From Osedax frankpressi (Eukaryota; Annelida; Polychaeta; Sabellida; Siboglinidae): DNA of 64,000 nt. Position 1 is the stretch's first letter; each line of letters begins with the position of its first letter. The notes below the pieces were generated by a model. The model ran no database searches, was not told where the DNA came from, and worked only from the letters and a program-made list of their open reading frames with translations. The position numbers were made by a program, and so were the translations under genes. The stretch spans positions 9,368,789 through 9,432,788 of the forward strand of contig OZ038318.1 of NCBI GenBank assembly GCA_964035775.1, in the 5' to 3' direction. Below, one piece after another: positions 12,276-30,800 of this stretch.

Positions 12276-13269
12276 AATTAGATGCATAACATTAACTATA
12301 TATTCTAATTAATAAATAATAATGATCTATATAATGATAATATAGCTTTAAAGATTTTTGCCCCAATAAACGACTATTTAATTTTGTTTTATAATCAATA
12401 AAATATCTTATAACTAGATCAACATTAATATTATGAAAATGAAAGTATACACAATATTATATTATAAAAATAACATAGATATATAATATATATAATATAT
12501 TTTATAAGAGTAATAAAGTTTGAATTATAATAAAGTTAATACATACTTATACTTAAAATAATGAATATAGCAAAAGGTATGTTATATATACTCCGCTGTA
12601 TATTAATACCGTTTTACGATTCATTTTTAAAAAATCAATATATTCTAGATTGATTTAATTTTCTATAAATTTTATTTATATAATACTAATATAATATTAT
12701 AGTTAATAATTTATACTAAAAAACATGAAAGTATTTATATTTTCACGTTTTTTATTATTTAATGAATCATTCGTGAGATCGCATATTTTTCCGATTTAAT
12801 TTAAACATTTAAACCTAAACAATAAAAATTACTCAAAATATAATTATTACTTTAAATATAATATATATCATGGTAGAAGCCAAGAATACATATTCTTGGC
12901 TAATCTTGGGTGTAATAAAAGTGAGTTATTTTCTAAAAAAATAATAGATTAAACTGATTGGCTCGTTTCAATCACGTGCTCACGATTAAAAAATACACAA
13001 TATGAGAACATAAATAATACGCAATACACACATATCTACAATTATTCGTTTGTCCAGGTATTTATGCCCTTGTGAATATTATTGTATTCATAATTGTAAA
13101 AAAACGACACAGAGATTTGGTTTTGTAATGTTAACATTAAAAAGCAATTGCTATGAATATAAATACATTTAAACGTATGTAAACTTAGCGTATAGATAAG
13201 AAAATAATGTGAAACAAATTTCAAAATATTTATTTATTTAGGAAATTATTAAAATAATAATGTATTATT

Positions 13270-13273
<4 letters not shown>

Positions 13274-13315
<42 letters not shown>
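13274..13315. repeat. (TA)n microsatellite
   Basis: About 21 uninterrupted TA dinucleotides. Confidence 0.95.
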
Positions 13316-13316
<1 letters not shown>

Positions 13317-14420
13317 CTTTATATTCATATATACCATAGTATTCTATTATTAGATTGGCACATCGGATGCTTTGAAATACATGTATTGTGTTTATTAAAA
13401 ATTACTCAAAATAACGAATTAAGAACAGGTATCTTGAAATCTATACGATGTCTATTTGCTTGAAATTTCACTAAACCATAATATGTAGAATATATGAACT
13501 TTAATAGGCTGCAATAAGATGACACTAATCCATAACATGCAGACTATATGAACTATACCAGACTACTTTGCAATTACACTAACCATCAACATATAATATA
13601 TAACTTAAATTACTAAGTTACTAATTAGAATTGTATAATATATATAAGCATCCAGAAAATAATTTATATATCATAGTAACATATGGGTAATTAACGAACC
13701 AAAGAAAATACAAGTATTTTTAAAATTAAATATTGTATAAGAATTTGATGGTATTTGTTAATTTTTTTGTTAAGTTAAATTTGTTAAATAACTATTATTA
13801 AAAATATATTTAAATCAATTTAATTCTAATGATATTGTTATACTAATATGTATATATATTATGTAAATATAAAAAACCAATGTATACACAAAGATACGAA
13901 ATAACATTCAATAGTGGGTATCAAATAATTACATAAAGATACATTTCTCAGAAACGACCAGTTAATAAAATTAACAAGATATATTTTGCATCTTTTTACA
14001 AGATTAAAATAAAAAAGAGAGTATCACCAGAATTTCACGTATTGCATATAACTACAGTTACTACTTTAGTAGATAATCTACATATAGATAGAGGTATGAT
14101 ATCGCATCTATATCTAATATCATTATGAAAGGTATTATCTTTTTTCTTGTATACATTCCTGCACACATCGAACATGTTCTATTAATTATAATTGCCAACA
14201 TAACTTAACGAATATAGCATTGTATATTTATTAGTACAATTCGCATTCGTTTGGTTAATAAAACAGGTTTTTACCTGTAGCCATATCGTGAATGGCAAAG
14301 CAACAATTTGCAAATATGTCTCAGTATTGGCATACCACGGAGTCTATAAATATATCCAACAGCAACATGAAATCATGTATATTTTCCGCGCACGCGAAAT
14401 AGTAACCACGTATAACAAAT

Positions 14421-14598
14421 TACCGTTATCGGTGGTAATATCAGTAATTACCACTGATATCAGTAATTACCACTGATATCAGTAATTACCACTAATATCA
14501 GTAATTACCACTGATATCAGTAATTACCACTGATATCAGTAATTACCACTGATATCAGTAATTACCACTGATATCAGTAATTACCATTATCGGTGGTA
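14421..14598. repeat. 19-bp minisatellite with self-complementary units, about 8 copies
   Basis: The unit is CAGTAATTACCACTGATAT. Within it CAGT and ACTG are complementary, and GATATC forms across junctions, so transcripts or single strands could fold into serial hairpins. The array is bracketed by near-identical TTATCGGTGGTA sequences on both sides. It lies downstream of the last atlastin remnant, in the minus-strand sense. Confidence 0.93.
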
Positions 14599-14663
14599 TA
14601 TATATATGAAACCAATTGGGTATTAATACCTAGACTTATATATTTTTATCAGATATCTTTAAC

Positions 14664-17600
14664 TTAAAATAACTTAAGCATCTCTGCAATGGATGTAATG
14701 CTCAGGGAAATTGAACCCCCTCCGGACATGTAGAACACGGAAGCTAGGCTCATCGTGAAGGCGGATGTTACAATTGCAATTTTCGTTAATAAATTTGCTG
14801 TTTTAGGTACAACTCGCATATGTTTAGCTTCGTTACGTTTCTCGTAGGTAATTCCTGAGTTATGACAGAATGGAGGGTAATTGTTAGCTCAGCAAACATT
14901 CATGTAGCTTTTATAATATATAATAATTGTAAAAATATCAATTTTTTATTTATATTGAAAATGCGTAAATTTATTTACATTTAAGATTGTGATATCACTC
15001 TGTTTACTGGAATGTTAATTTTATAAGATAGTGGATTATGTAACAAGTGCGTTAGGTAATAAGTGTATTATGTAACAAGTGCGTTAGGTAACAAGTGGAT
15101 TATGTAACAAGTGTGTTAGGTAATAAGTGAGTTAGGTAACAAGTGGATTATGTAACAAGTGCGTTAGGTAACTAGTGAGTTGGGTAACAATTGGGTTTCG
15201 TAATCAGTGCGTTATGTAACAAGTGCGTTAGGCAACTAGTGAGTTGGATAACAAGTGTGTTGCGTAATCAGTGCGTTATGTAACAAGTGCGTTAGGTAAC
15301 TAACTTAGGTGTTATGATAAAGTTGATCTTACGTAGATCCGTAGATGTTAATGAATTCGCGGTAGCATGAAGTCTGACCTAGATATCTTAGATTGAGCTC
15401 CAGTGCTTCAAGGTGTGCCTCGATGCAGTCTCGGCTACCCATCTGTGTCGTCTGGTTGAACTTGCTCACGGATTGTGTATAAACAACTGGCCTGCTTACG
15501 ATTGAATTCTTCTGCTTTGACATGATACAGATTGCCGCCCATATAATATTTACCGCGACGAGGAAATTATTAGAGTAATAATAAATTTGTTAATAAATGA
15601 TAATAATAAGAAAGACTATATTTCAATTAATTGTTATTTTTAGTAAAAATGACTTCTATTGTGTATATTATATAGATGGATATGTCCATAATTCAATATA
15701 GAAATAATTAACTGATTCCGTTTCTTCCATGTATAAATCCACTAGATTAGTTGATTCAGCTGTGGCCTGATTATTAGTAATTTATAAATTATTTAGTTCG
15801 ATCAATTGTTAATTATACAGATAACACTTTTTATCTGGATAAAGTTGTATTTTGTCTTATTAATTAGTTTTAGATTAGCACATAGTAAAATATGGTAGTT
15901 TTACAATAAATGGTTTTAACCATAAATTATTTCCACAATATTCTATTAATATATTCTAGAATTAAATCCGAGTTCACTGTTTTCCTAAATCTTTACATCA
16001 TCAAAACCACATTCAAAATATAAAGCAAATACCACTGATTTCTCACATCACGTCATATTCAACAATCTAATTACAAAAATAAATTAAATTTTAAAATATT
16101 TCATAAATATGTTGTTATAAAATGTATAAATATTATTGATATATACAATATTATATAAATAGAATAGTGAGGTTATCTAAATTATATATTTAATAACTAA
16201 AAATATATAATAGAAAGCCAGAAATACAATCACATTTAAACCCGTTGAATTTAACATTTATGTTCTTATTTGTTTGGTAGAAATATTTAGCAAAAAAATA
16301 TAATAATAATGGTTATAAAATATATTTTAAAACAATTGCGAAGATAACAATTCCTCCATAATTAGATTTAGTTATGAAGATTATTATTGTAAAAGTTTAG
16401 TTTCGGTTTTAATTATTTTGTACGAAAAAGAATTTAACCCACTAAGCCTCTCGAACAACTATTTTAACAGGTAGTGTAAATAGCCCATTAACACGAATAA
16501 CATAAATTAACATGAATAGAGAAACTCAAATATATGTATAGATTTGAAATTAATTATATTCTATATAACAACATGTACGTTACGTATATGCGTTTGTATA
16601 TATTAGAATCGCTAACATCGAACATGGTTAGGTTCTGGGAGTGATTCTCCTTGATATATTGAGATATAAGACTGTAGATATAGATACCAGTATTGATGAG
16701 CAATCAATTTAGTCCGAATTGTAGGAACTAAATGCCAGTCTTATAAAGCTATATTATGCTACTAAGATATCGTTAACTGAAAGAGAAAATGGAGTGTTGT
16801 TATAGTTGTTACCCGACCTTGAAGTATTCCATGAGCATTAGGCCAATAGTCTGCGTTCCGTTAATCTACTTAATTACGAGATTCTGAGGTGATAGCGGCA
16901 TTGGCATCAAAGACTTCAGATGGCCGATAACATTTGTGTCGATATCGGAGATTCTTCCTTTGAAATCAAGATTTGTGGGCACCTGATCAACAAACGGAGT
17001 ATATTAACAAATTTTAAGTTAGCAATTTTAAAATTTTCACTGCAAATAATAAAGATAATAATTGAAATGGCAAATGGTATATCAGTAAAGTTAAAAGAAT
17101 TTTTTTAATTTGCAATAAAATAGATAGATAAAATAGAAGTCATTGCATTGTAAAGGAATAAAGAGTTTTTAATAAATTAGGCATACTAATACCAACTTGA
17201 CTTTAGTTATAGTTTTAATATACAAAGTATAGGTTCAAATATCCAAGCAAAATGTATCCAAAAAAACATGTTCTTATATCAAATCTATTTTAAATGTAGC
17301 TTAATAGAGTAGCTTAATATATACTCTTGTAATATATGACAGATTATATACAAACAAAAAATTAAATAAATTATATGCTACATTTCAAAATTGTTTATAA
17401 TTATATAAGATGGCCGACGTTACCTCCATTATCGCTCGTTCATATCGGTATAGTTAGATAAAACACTCGCCATCTAGAAAAATATAAATTTGATGGGAAT
17501 ATACAATAATATTTATCAGTGGACGTGTGAATTTTCAAACATACGAATGCATTAATACTTGAAATCAGAGTTTTTATACGAGAACATATTTTAAATACCT

Positions 17601-18583
17601 TTTACGTAATTTATTCTTTACAAATTTTAATTTAATTATGTATGTCATTAATGATATGCTTGTCACGCAGTCAACAAGTAATTTCTTTAACTTGCAAAAT
17701 AATTAATTTTGTAGTTTTAGAAAGTTGAAATAAACTTGAATTGGTTTCCAAATCGCACACGAAAATATTCTACTGTTATTTATAACTATACTATTATTAT
17801 AGATTTGTATAATAGGATGGGATTATATAATAATAGTAATACTGTTAGATGTATATATCTAATAAATATTATATATAATGCCTCAGTATACTGAAGTAAG
17901 AATATACTAAATAAATAAATACTATATATAATATTGATATAGTAATACATAATTTCTTATATATTGCGATATCAAGCAAAATAAAGCATAATATCAAGCA
18001 AAATATCGCGTGATGTAACAGACTTGTGACTCATCGGGAAGATCGACAATAAATGGTTCGCTCCAGAGCAATATGCCCGTGGTGTCACGGTCGGACCCTC
18101 CTCGCCAACGGAATCCTTCGAGGTCACTTTCGCCGTCTCCCAACCAATCGGAATCCGCGTAGCTCTTCGCGTACCGCAACATGAAATCCGAGAGGATACA
18201 TTTACCTTTGCGGAAAGCACCGGCTACAGAGATGACCACGACCTACCGACAGGTGTCGCTATTAGTTATACCCTAACAAAGATGTCATGTCCTACTACGT
18301 ACTTAGATTGAGAGAATATCTTTATCAGATACCATGCAATATTGCATATATATATATATATATTTATTTTTCTATAGCTGTTTATAATATATATCGAATA
18401 CTTAATATTAAGGCAATTGAATAAATGTACAACATACCTTTTTATCTTTTACCCTATCGTCTAATAGAACTAAAGCAATTGCTGTTTCGTCGAGTTCAAA
18501 AGTGTGGTCATCCTTGGTAATCACAACTGGAACCGCGTGAGGAACAATAAAAGATTCCGACTGGTGATCCTCTTTCTTATTTT
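14664..18583 (-). pseudogene. atl: Atlastin remnant (ER-fusion GTPase), six pieces
   Basis: Atlastins are ER-membrane dynamin-like GTPases that fuse ER tubules. In minus-strand order, pieces are: 18583-18438 (amino-terminal ELDE...VLLDDRVKDKK, donor GTATGT); 18242-18024 (VISVAGAFRKGK P-loop, then FMLRY and FRWRGGSDRDTTGI); 16982-16818 (end of G domain, LSPQNLVIK...ING...MEYFK); 16671-16617 (SYISIYQGESLPEPN, the linker of family form AYIKIYQGEELPHP); about 15574-15333 (three-helix bundle with KFNQTTQMGSRD, donor GTAAGA); 14854-14664 (first membrane segment, NEAKHMRVVPKT...). The first two exons join in phase at the family's KDK|VVV boundary and look healthy. Damage: a TAG replaces the Glu of the family IKEING motif at about 16867; the G-domain middle (DTQG and RDW motifs) is not found in the 1 kb where it should lie; the helix-bundle piece lacks a visible acceptor; its donor and the next acceptor disagree in phase. 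A very fast-evolving paralogue is less likely than a pseudogene. Confidence 0.72.
15031..15306. repeat. 16-bp minisatellite, about 17 diverged copies
   Basis: The core unit is GTAACAAGTGCGTTAG, with substitutions in most copies (GTGGATTAT, GTGAGTTGG, GTGTGTTGC). It lies between two atlastin remnant exons, so it began as an intronic repeat. It is more diverged than the other arrays and so probably older. Confidence 0.9.
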
Positions 18584-18599
18584 CTAAGGGTTTCAATAT

Positions 18600-20300
<1,701 letters not shown>

Positions 20301-20303
20301 AAT

Positions 20304-20336
20304 GAGGGTACCTATAGGTACCCTCTATAGAGGGTA
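20304..20336. repeat. Two overlapping perfect palindromes
   Basis: Positions 20304-20325 form a perfect 22-bp palindrome (half-site GAGGGTACCTA). Positions 20319-20336 form a perfect 18-bp palindrome (half-site TACCCTCTA). They share seven bases, so GAGGGTA/TACCCTC occurs three times with TATA-containing spacers. No gene is adjacent. Confidence 0.85.
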
Positions 20337-20780
20337 TTCCAAAAGGATTCCAGGGGGCTGATCTCGGGATCAATCTTATTGTACTCATCGTAAATCTCGA
20401 TACTTCTAACAGCCGTTGCTAACCTTATTGGCGTCCATTTTGTTAATGAAACCAAAAGTTTTGTTACGTAATTATTATATTATTTAAAACCTTTATCAAA
20501 TATATGCATACTTAAATAAATAATAGTAAAATAACATTATGTAAATTTAATTAGTTATATAAAATTATATTGACTTACTTTGGAAATATTCATACTTTAT
20601 TGTTTATCATAAAATATACTATGATTTGTATTATTATGTTATTTTTAATATTATATATACCTTTTTTCATACTATTAATGTTTACAGAGTTATAAGTTAT
20701 TTTATTGATCATAGTAAAAAAAGTAATATTAGTAAAAACTAGTTATTTCTATTAACATTTGGCGAAAAAGTCATTGACGC

Positions 20781-20808
20781 TAAAAGTGTACCAAATATAT
20801 TTGGTACA

Positions 20809-20814
<6 letters not shown>
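20781..20814. repeat. 34-bp perfect palindrome
   Basis: The half-arm is TAAAAGTGTACCAAATA and the other half is its exact complement. It adjoins a (TA)n tract. It could extrude as a cruciform, or be the scar of a small inverted-repeat element. Confidence 0.9.
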
Positions 20815-20844
<30 letters not shown>

Positions 20845-21518
20845 TATAAAATAACATTATTTTATACGATTGATAATTGTAATATAAAAATATCTGACAT
20901 GTATGTATAAATATTTTATTAAATATTGAAATATAAAATAACATAAATAATCTATATAATATATAAAACCTTGTATATTGCCCATATTTATAATTGAAAT
21001 TTTTTAATATTTTCTGTGTCATGCGCAGTATCTCTAATGCAAATCTATATATGATACGCATAACGCATAACATATAATCATCTACATATAGATGTTTATA
21101 AATATGTTAATATAAAATGTAATGATCAAATATAAATATTATTATTTTTAAAATAATAAATAATATTTTATTATTTGATTAATGCATGGATTTACAATAT
21201 TCCAATTAAAAATTATGCAAATGCATATAATCATAGATTTATAATTTATAATAATTTGAAATTTTAAATATATGATTACATCACTATTTCTGATAAATAA
21301 ATGTATGTTATATATAATAATTACGATTATTTAAATAATTTAATATTATAATATATATATATATGTATACAAATGTATATAAATATATTAACATAAAAAA
21401 TATTTAATAAGGATTCTCTATAAATATGTTATTTATAATATATTTATAGAATGTTATGAATATTCCCCAAATTAAAGTTTAAATATGCTATCGGGTCATA
21501 GATTTGTCATTGACTAGC

Positions 21519-22643
21519 TAGGCTGTGAACTATGCTACATTGTTTACAAAATTTAATATTGTAAACAAATAATCATTACCTCATATTATTTTATTTTTAA
21601 AATTGATTTTTAATATAAAAATAATATGAGGAAAATGCATAACGGTTTACGAAATTATAATGTTTCATACTATCTTATATAATATATATAGTTATGAGTC
21701 ATTACTAATGACCAATTCCAACAAAGTATAAGGAGATTGCCATGGTTTTAGCAGATCTGTCGGCTGATTTCTATACGATTCGTGTAACGTATTTTTTATT
21801 TTATATTCACATTTGCATATATCAGTATAGTGCATATAATAATATTAGTATATATTATTTAAATAATAAGTATTAATGATAAATATTAGTATTGTTATAT
21901 ATATTTTTTAAATACATATTAGTTAAAAAGTAAACATATTTTTATAATAAAGGTGATGTACCTATATTTAAAAATCACCTATATATGAATAATCAAAATC
22001 TACTCAATTCGCTAATATTGGCTAATAGGATTAAAATATAATATTAAAATATTTTATTTATTATTTACGCTTCAGGTTCAAATGAATGATTAGTTTATAT
22101 ATATAAATCACTTACTATGTACTTATTGTATGCCGATATATCAAATAATTTAATAATTATATATTATAATATTGAATAAACATATATTTTATATGTAATA
22201 ATTATATTATATAAACACGATTTAAGAAGTATTCTATATATAGAGTCTAACAAATATAATACACTAAAAAATATACATTTCCCTTTATTTTTAAATAAGT
22301 TTTGGAAAATTATAGTTTTACTATCGCATATATGCTCAAATTTTAGTTATTGCTAAATTCATAATATAAATTTTAAATAATATATCACATTAACTATTAA
22401 TATATCTAGTATAGTTAGTTATTTCAAGTGTATTCCATATATATAGGTATGAAATAATGTTATATTGAAAATAAATATGAATTTTCCACATATTTTTCTA
22501 TTTACATCGGTAATTAGTAGAAGTTCTATTGATATCGATGCAATATCTATATTTAATAATCAACCATGTATGAACCACAAAGACATGAAATTATAAAAAT
22601 ACATAACATTATTTGTAAACAATGTAGCATAGTTCACAGCCTA
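21519..22643. mobile_element. TA-flanked MITE with terminal inverted repeats (Tc1/mariner-like)
   Basis: The left end at 21521 begins GGCTGTGAACTATGCTACAT. The right end at 22641, reverse-complemented, begins the same way, and the perfect match runs 30 bases to TTTACAAA. Both ends abut a TA dinucleotide (21519-21520, 22642-22643), the target site duplicated by Tc1/mariner elements. Similarity of the inverted ends continues a few bases outside the TA (CTAGCTA versus CTAGATA), so the exact boundary could lie slightly outward. The 1.12-kb interior is AT-rich and non-coding. The left end carries two nested hairpins: TGTTTACAA with TTGTAAACA (21541-21567), and CCTCATATTATTTT with its complement (about 21579-21632). 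Superfamily assignment is inferred from the TA alone. Confidence 0.75.
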
Positions 22644-22653
22644 TCTAGCCAAT

Positions 22654-27445
<4,792 letters not shown>

Positions 27446-27627
27446 GTTGGTAGAAATGGATTACCGCCACTTTTGCCCCGTTGCCCCGGGCAACCGCGGC
27501 TCAGTTGATTTTATTTTCTATTTCGCTGTTGGCCGATTTCTCGATTTCTCTTCCGTAATCTACGACTGGCAATCGTAGTCCTCGCGACGGCGTATAGACA
27601 AAAATTATATAGGACGTTGTACGAATT

Positions 27628-27827
27628 NNNNNNNNNNNNNNNNNNNNNNNNNNNNNNNNNNNNNNNNNNNNNNNNNNNNNNNNNNNNNNNNNNNNNNNNN
27701 NNNNNNNNNNNNNNNNNNNNNNNNNNNNNNNNNNNNNNNNNNNNNNNNNNNNNNNNNNNNNNNNNNNNNNNNNNNNNNNNNNNNNNNNNNNNNNNNNNNN
27801 NNNNNNNNNNNNNNNNNNNNNNNNNNN
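27628..27827. other. Assembly gap (200 N)
   Basis: Exactly 200 Ns, so a placeholder of unknown true size. It separates DUS2 intron 6 from the 14-bp array. The array begins directly at the gap, so its left end is unresolved. Confidence 0.99.
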
Positions 27828-30800
27828 GCCACTAACGTAACGCCACTAACGTAACGCCACTAACGTAACGCCACTCTAACGTAACGCCACTAACGTAACG
27901 CCACTAACGTAACGCCACTAACGCCACTAACGTAACGCCACTAACGTAACGCCACTAACGTAACGCCACTAACGTAACGCCACTAACGCCACTAACGTAA
28001 CGCCACTAACGTAACGCCACTAACGCCACTAACGTAACGCCACTAACGTAACGCCACTAACGTAACGCCACTAACGTAACGCCACTAACGTAACGCCACT
28101 AACGTAACGCCACTAACGCTACTAACGTAACGCCACTAACGTAACGCCACTAACGTAACGCCACTAACGTAACGCCACTAACGTAACGCCACTAACGTAA
28201 CGCCACTAACGTAACGCCACTAACGCCACTAACGTAACGCCACTAACGTAACGCCACTAACGTAACGCCACTAACGTAACGCCACTAACGTAACGCCACT
28301 AACGTAACGCCACTAACGTAACGCCACTAACGTAACGCCACTAACGTAACGCCACTAACGTAACGCCACTAACGTAACGCCACTAACGCCACTAACGTAA
28401 CGCCACTAACGTAACGCCACTAACGTAACGCCACTAACGTAACGCCACTAACGTAACGCCACTAACGTAACGCCACTAACGTAACGCCACTAACGTAACG
28501 CCACTCTAACGTAACGCCACTAACGTAACGCCACTAACGTAACGCCACTAACGTAACGCCACTAACGTAACGCCACTAACGTAACGCCACTAACGTAACG
28601 CCACTAACGTAACGCCACTAACGTAACGCCACTAACGTAACGCCACTAACGCCACTAACGTAACGCCACTAACGTAACGCCACTAACGTAACGCCACTAA
28701 CGTAACGCCACTAACGTAACGCCACTAACGTAACGCCACTAACGTAACGCCACTAACGTAACGCCACTCTAACGTAACGCCACTAACGTAACGCCACTAA
28801 CGTAACGCCACTAACGTAACGCCACTAACGTAACGCCACTAACGTAACGCCACTAACGTAACGCCACTAACGTAACGCCACTAACGTAACGCCACTAACG
28901 TAACGCCACTAACGTAACGCCACTCTAACGTAACGCCACTCTAACGTAACGCCACTCTAACGTAACGCCACTAACGTAACGCCACTAACGTAACGCCACT
29001 AACGTAACGCCACTAACGTAACGCCACTAACGTAACGCCACTAACGTAACGCCACTAACGCCACTAACGTAACGCCACTAACGTAACGCCACTAACGTAA
29101 CGCCACTAACGTAACGCCACTAACGTAACGCCACTAACGTAACGCCACTAACGTAACGCCACTAACGTAACGCCACTAACGTAACGCCACTAACGTAACG
29201 CCACTAACGCCACTAACGTAACGCCACTAACGTAACGCCACTAACGTAACGCCACTAACGTAACGCCACTAACGTAACGCCACTAACGTAACGCCACTAA
29301 CGTAACGCCACTAACGTAACGCCACTAACGCCACTAACGTAACGCCACTAACGTAACGCCACTAACGTAACGCCACTAACGCCACTAACGTAACGCCACT
29401 AACGTAACGCCACTAACGTAACGCCACTAACGTAACGCCACTAACGTAACGCCACTAACGTAACGCCACTAACGCCACTAACGTAACGCCACTAACGTAA
29501 CGCCACTAACGTAACGCCACTAACGCCACTAACGTAACGCCACTAACGTAACGCCACTAACGTAACGCCACTAACGTAACGCCACTAACGTAACGCCACT
29601 AACGTAACGCCACTAACGTAACGCCACTAACGTAACGCCACTAACGTAACGCCACTCTAACGTAACGCCACTAACGTAACGCCACTAACGTAACGCCACT
29701 AACGTAACGCCACTAACGTAACGCCACTAACGTAACGCCACTCTAACGTAACGCCACTAACGTAACGCCACTAACGTAACGCCACTAACGTAACGCCACT
29801 CTAACGTAACGCCACTAACGTAACGCCACTAACGTAACGCCACTAACGTAACGCCACTCTAACGTAACGCCACTAACGTAACGCCACTAACGTAACGCCA
29901 CTAACGTAACGCCACTCTAACGTAACGCCACTAACGTAACGCCACTAACGTAACGCCACTAACGTAACGCCACTAACGTAACGCCACTAACGTAACGCCA
30001 CTAACGTAACGCCACTAACGTAACGCCACTAACGTAACGCCACTAACGTAACGCCACTAACGTAACGCCACTAACGTAACGCCACTCTAACGTAACGCCA
30101 CTAACGTAACGCCACTAACGTAACGCCACTAACGTAACGCCACTAACGTAACGCCACTAACGTAACGCCATTAACGTAACGCCACTAACGTAACGCCACT
30201 AACGTAACGCCACTAACGTAACGCCACTAACGTAACGCCACTAACGTAACGCCACTAACGTAACGCCACTAACGTAACGCCACTAACGTAACGCCACTAA
30301 CGTAACGCCACTCTAACGTAACGCCACTAACGTAACGCCACTAACGTAACGCCACTAACGTAACGCCACTAACGTAACGCCACTAACGTAACGCCACTAA
30401 CGTAACGCCACTAACGTAACGCCACTAACGTAACGCCACTAACGTAACGCCACTAACGTAACGCCACTAACGTAACGCCACTAACGTAACGCCACTAACG
30501 TAACGCCACTAACGTAACGCCACTAACGTAACGCCACTAACGTAACGCCACTAACGTAACGCCACTAACGTAACGCCACTAACGTAACGCCACTAACGTA
30601 ACGCCACTAACGTAACGCCACTAACGTAACGCCACTAACGTAACGCCACTAACGTAACGCCACTAACGTAACGCCACTAACGTAACGCCACTAACGTAAC
30701 GCCACTAACGTAACGCCACTAACGCCACTAACGTAACGCCACTAACGTAACGCCACTAACGTAACGCCACTAACGTAACGCCACTAACGTAACGCCACTA

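Larger units (their letters stand above)
11860..14420. other. AT-rich sequence with microsatellites, no gene seen
   Basis: It holds the TA/TG tract at 12147-12275, a 24-base inverted repeat at 12878-12901 (arms AGCCAAGAATA and TATTCTTGGCT around two bases), and (TA)n at 13274-13315. Short open frames here lack splice signals or recognisable motifs. Confidence 0.5.

Noticed and set aside
14690-14860. A plus-strand coding-like stretch beginning at ATG near 14690
   Set aside because: The minus strand gives an uninterrupted match to the atlastin membrane-segment region; the plus reading has an early stop.
17405-17480. A possible atlastin G-domain exon on the minus strand (short frame after ATGGCG)
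   Set aside because: About 13 codons then a stop, and no DTQG or RDW motif; similarity was not convincing.
27605-27835. Open frames composed of X
   Set aside because: They are the 200-N gap.
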